Shown here one piece after another: positions 30,141 through 41,600 of a stretch of DNA of 64,000 nucleotides (its first letter is position 1; each line of letters opens with the position of its first letter). A program made the position numbers and the translations under genes. This DNA is from Owenia fusiformis (lineage: Eukaryota; Annelida; Polychaeta; Sabellida; Oweniidae). Under the pieces are notes generated by a model. That model had not been told where the DNA came from and did no database searches. It worked only from the letters and a program-made list of their open reading frames with translations. Location: assembly GCA_903813345.2 (NCBI GenBank), contig CAIIXF020000008.1, positions 15,794,822 through 15,858,821 on the forward strand, given 5' to 3'.

Positions 30141-30459
30141 ATTTAACAAAACTGCTTCATTGATCCCAGACACGTTCAGATATGGGATATCATGGATATC
30201 AATATCTTCACTCACTCGCTGCGCTCACTCGTGTAGATATCGATATCCACTCATGGATATAAATGATATGTTTGAAAAACCATAGGATTGTCCGTTAGCG
30301 AAACAAATTGAAAAATATACTTAAAAAATTGAAATTGAATTTTTTTTTAGATTTTGTTTTTTATAGAAATTAAAATATCGAATTTTTTTTTTTCTAATTT
30401 TTAAATTTTTTTTTATTTTCTTGAAGAAATTTTGAAAAAATGAAAAAAATCGAAACCAT

Positions 30460-30565
30460 CGAATATCGCTTTTGAAACCATTGTATATCACCTTTTAAAA
30501 AGTGATATTCGATGGTTTCAAAATGATATTCGATGGTTTCAAAAGTGATATTCGATGGTTTGGGG
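30460..30565 (+). repeat. GATATTCGATGGTTTCAAAA direct/inverted repeats
   Basis: Three direct copies of GATATTCGATGGTTT (about 30503-30560) face an inverted copy, AAACCATCGAATATCGC (about 30463-30472 onwards), giving a local hairpin next to an A/T homopolymer region (about 30300-30440). Confidence 0.75.
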
Positions 30566-30609
30566 ATTTTTTGCTGAAGTATGATATCTTGATCCACATA
30601 TCACATATA

Positions 30610-31677
30610 CCAGGTCGTTCAATAAGTTCACGGAAAAATTCTCTCATTTCAAAGATTCTTGATATTTTCCCATAAAATTTCCACACAATGTGCAAAAAAT
30701 GCTTTCTGAATGATTCCTAAAATATCAGCATCTCAAATTTGATTGGTCAAAAATAAGGGTTACTATGGTAACTTGACTTTTGGGTAGGCGAGGCACTTTT
30801 TACGTCACACAATTTACCATTACAGATATCTATCAATATGTGCAAATGAAGGATCCCTATTTTTTATTTGTTCTTATTTATATTACAAGTGTTCTGAGGG
30901 AAAATTGATGTTCATTGTTATCACGAACATTTCTGAAATCGTGCTAGTCAATGCTGTACCAGTGGACCAGAAAATCAACAAAGAGTATATGATATGCTAT
31001 GGAAAGTTGATTAAAACTTAACCACCAGCCAAACTCTAAATTTTTCCATAGTAATAATGCAGCCGATCACACTGCTAATATTGTGCAAGAAATCATCTCA
31101 ATTAATTGGCAAAATAGATGGCAAAGCTGCCCCAAGTTACATAATCTCCAGATGAGACAGTCCTTGATTTTGCTGTTTTCACTAGGATGAAGGATCAGCA
31201 AAGAGGTGCACTTTATGGAACAATGAAACAACTTTCGACTGCAGTCAAGATTGCCTTTTAAACAAGTTTTCCAGATGGCTTCAGAGCACTGTATCGTCAA
31301 TGGGCTGAATGCAAGCGACTGTGCATTAAACATGAGGGAGAATATTTCTGAAACCTTATGGGACAATAGTTGTAACTATTGCATTAAGTAATTTCATGTA
31401 CAAGTAGAAAGCGGAGAAGAAATTCATGTGATATACTCATAAACTGCCTACTATTCTGTTGTTTTTCTAATGAATAATGTGACGTAAAAAGTGCCCCGCA
31501 TACCCAAAAGTCAAGTTACCATAGTAACCCTTATTTTTGACCAATCAAATAAGAGATGCTGATATTTTAATATTCAATCAGAAAGTATTTTTTATTCATT
31601 GTGTGAAAATTTCATGAGAAAATATCAAAAATCTTTGAAATGAGAGCATTTTTCCGTGAACTTATTGAACGACCTGG
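30610..31677 (+). mobile_element. Degenerate mariner-family element with ~200-bp TIRs
   Basis: Ends CCAGGTCGTTCAATAAGTTC (30610) and its reverse complement finishing at 31677, flanked by TA on both sides, the TSD expected for Tc1/mariner. The inverted arms extend for about 200 bp (30610-30809 and 31479-31677) with moderate divergence. The interior holds the decayed C-terminal part of a transposase on the + strand. Length 1,068 bp; not autonomous. Confidence 0.85.
31053..31351 (+). pseudogene. Mariner transposase relic
   Basis: Two pieces in shifted frames resemble the C-terminal half of mariner transposases. The first, from 31053, reads NNAADHTANIVQEII, similar to the (H)DNAxxHTA block. The second, from about 31148, reads SPDETVLDFAVFTRMKDQQR and later FRALYRQWAECKRL, ending HEGEYF and a stop. 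It has at least one frameshift and an internal stop (TAA at about 31258-31260), and no N-terminal half, so it is dead. Confidence 0.75.
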
Positions 31678-31679
31678 TA

Positions 31680-33014
31680 TCTTCACGTGATATTCGATCT
31701 ATATCCTTCTAACCATGGGATAAATGCATATCTTCTCTTAATATAAAAGTACAATATGACAATTGGACGTATTCCCATGAAAGCCAAGATATATTCATGA
31801 TCTCTGTTAATATCATGGCTCAAAGACAAGGATTATCTCTTGATCACCTCGTAGGTTAGTTACCTTTAGATCGATTTCCAGGCCCGTAAAGATATTTCTG
31901 AATCTAACTTTGGATTTTATTTTTTCATTTCACAACAGGCTATAATGTTATATTGTAAAAAATAGTATCCGACATAATTGTAAGTATTTAGAATACAATA
32001 ACTCACATGTCTAGATGACAAGCGACAGTCGTAGCAAAATGACGCAACATCCGTGCTGGAATTATGGTAAGATTTCTCTTTTTATTAGCTCATATGGTGA
32101 GCTATTGCAATCACTCAAATTTCCGTCTGTCTGTCCGTCCAAAATATTTGACTTTTGTGGCATTTCCTCCTCTTATACCCTTAAAAGTGAAGCGCTTGAA
32201 CGCGGAATGTTTGCTCCATATGTACGCTAAAAGTGAGAATCGTAAATTCTTCAAGTTGCCTTCCTCTAAAAAGTCTGTCAGTTCGGCCATTATGGTTGTG
32301 CGGTTGATGAAATATAAATTATCGCTAATGAAGATCACTTGGCACCATTGAACCTTATGCTGTTGGACTTATTTACACCTTTGCGTGAACAATGGCATTG
32401 GTTTTGGTTTCTTCAAGGGTTTCTTCACACGACTCCGTAAACTTAAGTCTATTGATGGTATTTCATCTGCTCTTTGCCACATTCAGCCGACTTTTGAACT
32501 TAATCGTGATAATGTCAGACCAAGATGTTGGGCATATGGCCTGGCTGGTGCTTTCATGGGACGGTCATCACTTTCCTATGAGACCTCTCTGTCGTACGCC
32601 ATTTTCACACAATGTGATTAATTGCCACTTCATATTATTATCTAGGCTCCATATTTTCTAATTTTGCCTGACCATTTACACGTTTTAAAAAAAGCTGTCA
32701 TGCCAAAATTTTTGGAGGGAGTGTATGAGTGTAAATTGTATATATAAATAAAAAAAGGCTTTTATGTGAGGAACCCTAATGAAAGGAGGGGGTGGGTTTG
32801 TAAATAACATAAAAAAATAGAACCCCTGTTCACCATAGGGCTAGGGAATGATGAGCTTTTGCCGTATTCAGGGTTATTTTTTATATGTAAGGCATTAGAA
32901 CATTACATGTCACCTTACTTCCAAATCCATGTAAACCGATAACCGCCTTGTTTTTATAAACTTTCTTTGACTATGAATATGCATGGAATGATTAATGATC
33001 AGTATTACATTATC
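31680..33014 (+). other. Intergenic DNA with a possible TGGTGAGCTA repeat
   Basis: Around 32087-32140 TTAGCTCATATGGTGAGCTA is followed by GTCTGTCTGTCCGTCC, which resembles the start of another dispersed repeat. Its right end was not found. No gene recognised. Confidence 0.45.
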
Positions 33015-33585
33015 AAAGGAGTGGTATCGATATGGAGAACTGAATTCAACAATGTTTTTCTCTTAAACCAATCATTGAAAACATTCTGTAAAAAACACGG
33101 TATTTTATGTAATGTTGACTGATTGACAACAATTTAATGCGAAAATTATTTAGAAATATTTTATATTTATAAGTGTTTTTGTTAACATTTTTTGTTTTTA
33201 GTGCAATTGTTTTTGCTCCTTTCTACCAATTCTTGAGAATGAAATAAAATGTCTTTCCGAACCTTGTTGGAACAAAATAGTATATACACCATGTTTTTAG
33301 ACCTCTCAATATTATAGTTATACAAAGGAATTTTTGGTTGGTTTTAAAAAAGTATTCAAAAAATTAAAACAAAATCCCCCAAAATAGATAAAAATCAAGA
33401 TAAACCTTTTATTTCATTAACAAGAAACTTTTTTAAAACCAACCAAAAATTCCTTTGTACAATTACAATATTGAGATACCTAAGCATGTTGTGTTTATGT
33501 CGTTTTGTTCCAATGAGGTTCGGAAAGATGTTTCATTTCACTCTGGAAACACGAAACATGTTTCCCATATCGATACCACTCCTTT
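33015..33585 (+). mobile_element. Fold-back element of ~570 bp
   Basis: AAAGGAGTGGTATCGATATG at the left is answered by CATATCGATACCACTCCTTT at about 33566-33585. Inner arms also match: TTTCCGAACCTTGTTGGAAC with GTTCCAATGAGGTTCGGAAA, and CAAAGGAATTTTTGGTTGGT with ACCAACCAAAAATTCCTTTG. The central part is A/T-rich. No coding sequence. Confidence 0.8.
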
Positions 33586-35339
33586 CTTTTGGATATTTTA
33601 GGGGGTGTCTTTTGGAGAACCCTTTTGGATTTTAGAAGAAAGTCTCTGTAAGAACATCTTCACAAAGTGACATCTTAATCAAGAAGGTACCGTATGCATT
33701 GGATTCGAAAGGGCTGTAACTTTTGAACGTTAGCTTTGTCCGAGTTCGATCTTGAAATCATTTTAAATATTATTAAGTCACCGCATTTTAACATTAATAA
33801 ATTCAAAGGAAACTGTATATTTTAGAGTATGATTCGCTAATACCTTTCTCTTAAAACGTTAGTTAATCAAATATGTACTAGATGCTCACGCTGTAGATAC
33901 ATCACATACAATAAATACAATTTAAAATACAATATATGCACTAACATTTAGTAATGATGAAACCAACAGCCCAGACGGCACCGGATCACGAAAGACTTTT
34001 TACATTCCATAGCCTTTTGAAAGAGTAGTTTTTAATGATAAGAGTTCTATTTGTCATCATGTTACCAATACCCAAAGCTGGCTACGTCCCTGAAGATATT
34101 TTGAAAATGATAGCGGTTGCTAAGTATAATGATGCAGATTAACAGAACGATATCCAGTGAATCTGTCATTTGTAACTAATATACATGTACTAGTACCAGT
34201 ACTTTGTAGTTTGGTGTCTTGTAATTAATACGCCGTTTCTCATTCCCTGCCCCAGCACAGTGTCATGTGGTGTAAGATAAATAAATTTAGGCTCACTATT
34301 TATCAGGTAGGTCCGAATTTATCTGAAACAATTGAGTTGAGCTGGAAATCTGATTTAAATTATATTATCGTATGTTATCATACAACCGAAGGGATACACA
34401 GCTATATGGTTGTCTGTAGAACTAGAATTCAATCGCCATTTCATTCATCGAAATAAACTTTCATATTATCGATGTTACGCGAGGCTGTGGCTTTCTTTAA
34501 GCATTCGTGAGTGGCCTCATGTTATTCCCGTAATAATGAAATTGTTTCATTGTTCACCTGCCGCATCTACAACCGCAATTGGCATGCTATTACCGTCAGA
34601 TGGCGCAACTGACGTTCGCATGGATATTGCGGCAATTATTGCGAGACGCTCTAATTCAAGTCCGGGAAACAATTCTATAGCAACAGAAAAACAGCGGATA
34701 AATCTTACAGGATTAAGCTATGTTAAAATATAATTCTAAAGAACAGGCCAAGCAACAAACGATAAGATCCCTTGAAATCATCGTGGTTAATTAAGAAATA
34801 ACCACCACTGAGGTATTTTTGTTGGCCATCGTATGACAGATTTCACCACATAAAGAAGTATCGTTGGGCTTCGGCTATACATCTGGGAAAACAAAACAGT
34901 TATTTATTAAAATTGGATGATAAATCATACGGATTTACATATTTATAAAATGGAGAACTGTGATGAATATAACGATTTGTACGGTCAAGATGGAATTAAA
35001 AATCGAAGAAGATGATAATTGGAAGTGTTTAACCTGGGATTCTTTCAGACCACGATATCGACGTTAAAATGTTGCATAAAGGTAGATTGGATTAACAGTC
35101 ATAACCGTGTTGTTGTATATTGGAATTATCATACATTACTGAGCAAATATAAATGGCGTTAACTGCAACGTTTTATAAAGAGAAGCAGCTGTTAAAACAA
35201 TGGACGTTATAGTTAACATTAAGGTATTATAAGCAGCTAAAATGACATATCATAAATATGATTTTACGAAACTATTTGTTCGTGCATTATTCCAAACCCC
35301 AAAAACGTGAAAGGTCACGTGGTCAAGGGTAGTGTTCCC
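33586..35339 (+). other. Region upstream of the K2P channel exon
   Basis: Should hold the promoter and 5' UTR of the channel gene. No TATA box or initiator can be singled out. Open frames here (for example 34410-34733) lack recognisable motifs. Confidence 0.5.
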
Positions 35340-35679
35340 ATGGTGATGGCCCGAGGGAGCGGGTGTTGTGTGATTTTACACCTACGTGAAGACAATGCCA
35401 GATTCATACTGCTTGCCCTAGTAATGGTCATCTATATGCTCTCAGGGGCAGCCCTGTTTATGTTCTTGGAGAGGGACAACGAAACAAGGGAACGCAAAGA
35501 GTACTATGACCAATACAAGCTCTTCCTTTCCCTCCACCCAAACATATCAAAAGAGTCTTTTGACAAGATGCTTAAGCTTCACGCGGACGCCTATACTGCT
35601 GGGTTGCTAGAGGACCGGAGGCAGAGATGGGACTTTTCTGGTTCCTTTTACTTCGTCGGCACCGTTGTCTCAACCATAG
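35340..35679 (+). CDS. KCNK13-like: K2P potassium channel, THIK-like (KCNK12/13), first coding exon
   Basis: Two-pore-domain K+ channels are dimeric plasma-membrane leak channels. Residues 16-23 (REDNARFI) match the N-terminus of THIK channels. M1 is about residues 22-44. The extracellular cap follows, with N-glycosylation motifs NET (47-49) and NIS (68-70). WDFSGSFYFVGTVVSTIG (97-114) is the first pore helix and the start of the selectivity filter. The donor ATAG|GTAAGA splits the first Gly codon of the pore signature, the classical conserved K2P intron position. ATG 35340 is the first in frame; the one at 35346 (GTGATGGCC) has better Kozak context and would drop two residues. No cysteine occurs in the cap. 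The second pore, M2-M4 and C-terminus are not in the window. THIK assignment comes from remembered human sequences and is probable rather than certain. Confidence 0.88.
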
Positions 35680-36667
35680 GTAAGACCGCCGGGTGTAAGC
35701 TTACTGTCGGGCGTACTGCCCCTGTTTGTTTTAGGATGGAGTCAACATCGACCCTGTCTTTGGGTCACAGTCAATACCCCCGCTGTTCGTGTAAGAGTCA
35801 CATGCAAATGGCAATTTGATAAATGTTACAGTCATAAAATCCATAGGTTGTTTGTCATTAGGCTTTCAAAGTCGCATTTATTCATCTCTGAGATCGTGCC
35901 GGGGGGGGGGGGGTCAACGTGCAAAAGTCTTTGGTTATGAGGGTTATAAGGTGAGGTATTGTGGTTTAAGTGGTATGATTATTGAGTATCGTCAAAACAT
36001 CAGCTTTAAAATACTAGTAATACTGGGTCCAATGCCCATTCATTTTTCAAAACTAGGATTAACCATACCGATCGACGTCCGACATTCAGTTGAAATTGTA
36101 TGAAGAATGAGATGCGAGATTAATGAAGGATAGAACACATGATTCATGTCTTTGTTATTCTTGGTTAGTAAACTTATTATCCAAACGATTACTTCTTGGA
36201 TTAAAACAAGATAAAAATATGTTTCATGTGGAAATAAGACATCACATCAATTACCTCATTTGCACGCTCATCGCATAAGGATGTGTTAAACAATACTTGA
36301 AGTTGTGTGTCTAAATGTCCGGGATTTCTAAAACTGCATAGCAACTAATTAATTAATAAATGTTTTACAAGTATGTTCGCCATATGCAGGAAGATAAAAG
36401 TAGAAACTATTTTGACTTTTTGTCGCTAAGTATTTTGCCAACGTAATTTACCAGCTCCGACTTGACTTCACGGGAGAAAAAGAATTTCAGTGAATTTTTA
36501 GAAAAAAATGTTACGGACGCGTTCCTTTTCTCAACGTGATCTCTCTTCTTATTAAAGTAGAAGTACTTTAAAGTGGTTTAAATGGATAAAATCTTGTCGA
36601 TGTTTTATTCACATCTTTTCAAATAAATACATTAAATGTACCATTATATGGAGAAACATTTAGGCTG

Positions 36668-37266
36668 GGTTAATATACCTTATCATGTGGGAGCGTTCAA
36701 GCTGGGTAAATTCGAATGTACATAATGAGGAAATATTCGAGCAGGGTAAATTCGAATGTACGTAATGTACGTTACCTTGATAGGTAATATCAAGCTGGGA
36801 AAATTCTAATGTACATAGGGTGACATCCAAGCTGGGTGAATTCGAATGTACATAGGAGGACATCCAAGCTGGGTGAATTCGAATGTACATAGGGTGACAT
36901 CCAAGCTGGGTGAATTCGAATGTACATAATGAGGAAATATTCGAGCTGGGTAAATTCGAATGTACATGTACGTAATGAGGTAATATTCAAGCTGGGAAAA
37001 TTCTAATGAACATAGGGTGACATCCAAGCTGGGTGAATTCGAATGTACGTAATGAGGAAATATTCAAGCTGGGTGAATTCGAATGTGCGTTTTGATTGAA
37101 TATTCAAGCTGGGTGAATTCAAATGTACTTAATGAATTAACTTTCAAGCTGGGTGAATTCGAATGTACCTTTTTGATTGAATATTCAAGCTGGGTGAATT
37201 CGAATGTACCTTTTTGATTGAATATTCAAGCTGGGTGAATTCGAATGTACACAATGAGGATACATT
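36668..37266 (+). repeat. ~40-bp satellite in K2P intron
   Basis: About fifteen units of 36-42 bp with the core CAAGCTGGGTGAATTCGAAT followed by GTACATAATGAGGAAATATT or GTACATAGGGTGACATC variants. Each good unit carries an EcoRI-type GAATTC. Three classes of spacer (ATGAGG, AGGGTGACAT, TTTTGATTGA) are interspersed. Confidence 0.93.
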
Positions 37267-38599
37267 CAAAGTGGATTATTCATTCTTATAATTAATTCAT
37301 TGAACACATCGTGGGTAAAACAAATGAGATGAAATTGATGGCTCGATATTAAGAGCAATAACTCAACAATGGTAACTTTTTTTGTAAACAGATTGAGTTA
37401 CCTAGGTGACTTATTATTCATGTTTATAAGATTAAAAAGAATTCTAAGGCTAACTACGACAAACTTGTAGATCAGAACATGGGCTTTCAACGCCCATGGT
37501 CAGAAGAATCCAATGGCATTTTGATCCGCTAATGTATTTCATATGACATGTGGGAATGCAAAAAATAATCATATTTATGTTTTATATGTCTCTGATTCAG
37601 TCAACTTGACGTTTCCTTCGTAAAGTTCTTTCAACAGTGTTGACTTTTCCCTTGATTGTTCGTGAAACGGGCAGTCCGTCTCGACCATTTGTTTAAGAAC
37701 ATACAGTATCAAGAGGCGGAACACCAACTGACCCGCTATTTGCTCAAGTAAGGTGGGATTTTAAAGATGGAATCTTCACCTAACAAAAGGGAGTTTAAGC
37801 TTGCATATAAAATCGAAACGCCAACATATACATATGACCAATCACCCATGCAAATGCATCGCTTAAATATTCTCCGTTCACGTTTAGGTTGTAAAAAACA
37901 TAACAAGCTTAAACTCCCTAATGATTCCCACATAACGTGACTTCTACGGACAAGGTTTTCTGAGTATTTGCCTACGAGTTCACGCAGGTTTTGCAAAAAT
38001 ATTTGATTGGAATCTTTTTGTTTATTGTATGTAAATAATATGTATTATCATCATGTAGCAGCAATTCTGTAGTATAGAGCAGAATAGACAATGATTAATA
38101 TTTGTATAAAAATAGATGAAACATGATATTCACTGAATGATGACGACATAAAGTGATATACCATGTACAGGTCATAGATAATATTCCTAATGGATTATAG
38201 AAATGTAGACTGACTTTATTCACAGCCCTTTTACAGTGCCTGATAGTGTAATGCTGCAAAGTCGTGATTCCTCATTTATTAATAGTTACCATTAAAATTG
38301 ATAATATATTTGCATCTACCTCAGTACTCAGTACTCTGATTATCACCTTTTCATAAATTGTCAGTTTTATCCTTGTGTGATTATTTGGAAAGTGCCATAG
38401 TAGCATGTTTGCCTTGTATGTCCTAAAGCTACCAAATATGCTCCAGGGAATAAAGGTTAGATGGATGATGCTTGTAGTTACATAATACGTCCCAGGGCAG
38501 ATTTAGAATCCTAGAAACACATATACATTCATAATTTTACACCTTTCTTTGCTTTATATGTCACCATATCATACATATCATCATATATATCATCATAAT

Positions 38600-38718
38600 G
38601 TTATATTCTCCGAGTTTTTTATGGACGGTGTTCGGCGGTTGATGTACGGCGTTTAGTGATTGATGTTTGGCGTCTGTAACAAATGGCAGGTGATGACATA
38701 TTGCATGTTAATGCATTG
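38600..38718 (+). mobile_element. GGTGGTGACATT element, copy 6
   Basis: Ends GTCTGTAACAAATGGCAGGT then GATGACATATTGCATGTTAATGC; starts near TTATATTCTCCGAG. Same orientation as the five BIRC6-intron copies. Confidence 0.6.
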
Positions 38719-40235
38719 TTTACATGACAGTGAGCTTCTGGTTCTACCCATCCTTCACTTCGTTGTTACCATATAAATCATAATACAAGATTAAACAGAA
38801 ATGATCTGTAAGCAAGAACCAAAACCCTTTGAAAACATTACAAATGATACGCAAATGATCACATTTGTAAATCGTGAATCTACACTTCATTTCGATAAAA
38901 CATTTGCAGTAGTAACTGTTAATTGCTCACATCAAAGACTAACGATGTATAAATATTCAGCAAACTATGAATTGCTATATTTGCACATCCATAAGTGACC
39001 TGAGAAATGTGGATTGTACTATCAATATTTGATAGAGATTGAGTATTTGCATTCAATTTGAGTAATTACAGAGGCCATCTAAAGTATCTTTCTTAATTGC
39101 ACTATATAGAACCTATGTATTCCCAATCGTAATGGAGTTCAGGGCCTCCACAGTCCACACTTCTAATTTTCCCCGAAACTAAGCTCATGTAGATGTTAGG
39201 TTCACTGCAATTGGATTCATTTTGAAATTCGTAAAAATCAAATTGAAATTGTTTAGTTTTATTTGATACATAATTCCAGGGTAAGTCATAAAATTTTCAA
39301 TCAAAAACACGTAATAACAAGCGTTTTTTGCAACGCGTGGTCTAAAGCGAGGACACACGCGACTTTACATCTCGTGCTTTATTTGCAAAACCAAACAACA
39401 CTAGTGTATACTATGAATAAAATGCGGACAACTACGAAGTAAGTAACGCCGATACAATATATTAAATTGAAAATTTGCCCTTATTAATCGGTGCGTTTGC
39501 ATTAATCACCCTCGCATAACAAATACTGTTATACTGAATGTAGTGTCCGCTTCTATGGTACATCAACAACAAGAAATGACACATTTATTTGCTCAATAAA
39601 GGCCCTTACCAAGTACATTAAACAGTAGAGTCTGTTCGATAGATGACGAGCCCAATTTTATCACCAATAAAACGCATTCCAATTGTAATTTGCTTTTCAC
39701 AATTAATGACATACCCCGTATTGTCTGTAAAATGAGTACAAAATTTCAAAATGGCCGTCACTTTTTGTTTAGTAATCACTTTATTAACATTGCATATATT
39801 GGAATACTTATTGAGTGTCGACAATGTTATTAAAAGGGCTATTTATAAGTTTGACTTGGAAATGAAATAACCGTTTACACATGTATATGATAAAGGGAGT
39901 GATAATCATCCGAAGTATTTATAAGGACTGATAACAAAGTGTTTATTACATTATCATATATATTATCTTATACCATAGAAAATTAATAATACGACATCCT
40001 ATATCCATTTACGAACGTGCATCCAACGTTTGTTTTCGTCCGTTGCTAAATTAACTTCATGCAATATCTTGGTAATCTATTCAGAATACTTTGGTATAAA
40101 GATAAATGCGATGGAACTGGAAACAGTGAAAGCAATAAGGTCGGACAACAATAGAAAAACCTTGGAGAGATGATGAATTCGAATTTTATGTAGAGATACT
40201 GTACATTGTTTATCCGTGTGCAATGTGCATACGAA

Positions 40236-41600
40236 TCTTATGTCTACATACATGTCCGTGTGGACATCGATCCCGAAGGTTATGAAACCTACATTCCGAG
40301 ATGCGATACGAACCGAAACAGCATCCTTCTTCAAAGGACTTCATTTTATTATGCCTAAATTATATACTTGTAAAATACCCTTGCAGCAAGGATGCGAAAC
40401 AGTTCAAAAATCAGTTTTATCTGAGATTTCAATACGATATGTTGATATAGAAAAGGTTAATGTTCAGCCTATATCTAGTAGTAGGCATCTAGCTGCATTA
40501 CCCTACTATCACACCAAACTAGTTCTCACTACGTTCTCCAAAACGGGCTTCAACTGTGTACGAACGGACTGGACGTACTAAGAACCGTTTGGGATCTATT
40601 TACAAACTTCATCGAACGTACTCGAACGGGTAGGTCCTCTAGAACTAAGACAATGCTCAAAATGTTTTCGTGGTCGTCACGTTCTACAATTAGAACGAGT
40701 GACAACGTACTAACGACGAGCTGGACGTACTACGAACGGAACCGTCGTACTTCAATCCTACTAGGGACGTTTTAACAACGAGTGGAACTGTCTGAGGACG
40801 TGTTGAGAACGAGGTAGAACTCATTGCAAACGGGTTTAAACTGATTAAGAACGTATTTAACACTGCTTATGAACGAGTTAGCAAAAATATAGCTATCACA
40901 CCAAACAAGTTGCCACTGCGTTCTTCAAAACTGTGTGCGAACGGAATGAACGTAGCTGCAACTTTCTAAGGTCTATTTAAGAACTTTATGAACGTTCTCA
41001 GACGGGAATGTGATTTTAGAATTTTGAATCGATTCAAAATTCGATTGCGACCATACCGTTCTGTTATCAGGTCATGATGACCTTCTAGACTAAGGGACGC
41101 GTTCTACGGCGTTGCACACCGATGTGGTGCGACCTGAACGAACTGCGAACGAGATGAACGTATTGAAGACTGTTTAAGAACGAAGAAGCTAATTATTTCA
41201 GACATATTTCCCGACCACAGCCAGTTTGAGCCCGTTTTACGACGTTTTCGTAGGACTGGCAAGAACGGGTAAGAACGAGTTTGGTGTGATAGGGGGGTTA
41301 TATCATCCACACCAAAAATGGTTAAATGTGAGCGCAAACTTTAGTGGGCATATGAATCCTATGTTTCATGTGTACATGGATCCCGAAGATCCGATATTAG
41401 TTAGAACTTATGAAACCTACATTCCGAGATTGTATTAATGCGAACCGAAAAGTTTTATCAGAGATTTTAGTATTATTACTTTTACTCCATGTTTATGTTG
41501 TTGTCGTATATCTAGTAGACATTCATCTACAGTATATCATCCGCACCAGAAATGGTTAATACGAGCGCAAAATTCATCAACATTAAATGGGCAGAAATCC
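40236..41600 (+). repeat. Diverged segmental duplication split by a TIR element
   Basis: Blocks before the element (ATCGATCCCGAAGGTTATGA, ACCTACATTCCGAGA, TATATCTAGTAGT, about 40265-40500) recur after it (GATCCCGAAGATC, ACCTACATTCCGAGA, TATATCTAGTAGA, about 41379-41530). TATATCATCC(A/G)CACCA also occurs at 41300 and about 41532. The later copy lacks the insertion and so shows the empty site. Confidence 0.7.
40501..41297 (+). mobile_element. 797-bp non-autonomous DNA transposon, TTA target duplication
   Basis: The left TIR CCCTACTATCACACCAAACT continues AGTTCTCAC; the right TIR read inward is CCCCCCTATCACACCAAACT CGTTCTTAC. TTA flanks both ends (40498-40500 and 41298-41300). The neighbouring duplicate copy lacks the insertion. 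A 3-bp TWA target site is typical of PIF/Harbinger, so that class is suggested. The interior is full of GAACG/ACGT motifs and has a second internal TATCACACCAAACAAGTT at about 40891. No transposase. Confidence 0.8.

Noticed and set aside
34410-34733. 107-codon open frame upstream of the K2P exon
   Set aside because: No recognisable motif, no joining splice sites, not in frame with the channel.
35307-35339. Start of the K2P protein at 35307
   Set aside because: The codon there is GTG, not ATG; the first in-frame ATG is 35340.
35680-35819. Continuation of the K2P reading frame past the donor
   Set aside because: Sequence after GTAAGA loses all K2P similarity (no Phe-Gly filter completion), so it is intron.
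40216-40581. 121-codon open frame
   Set aside because: It crosses the border of the 797-bp transposon (40501), so it cannot be an ancestral gene.
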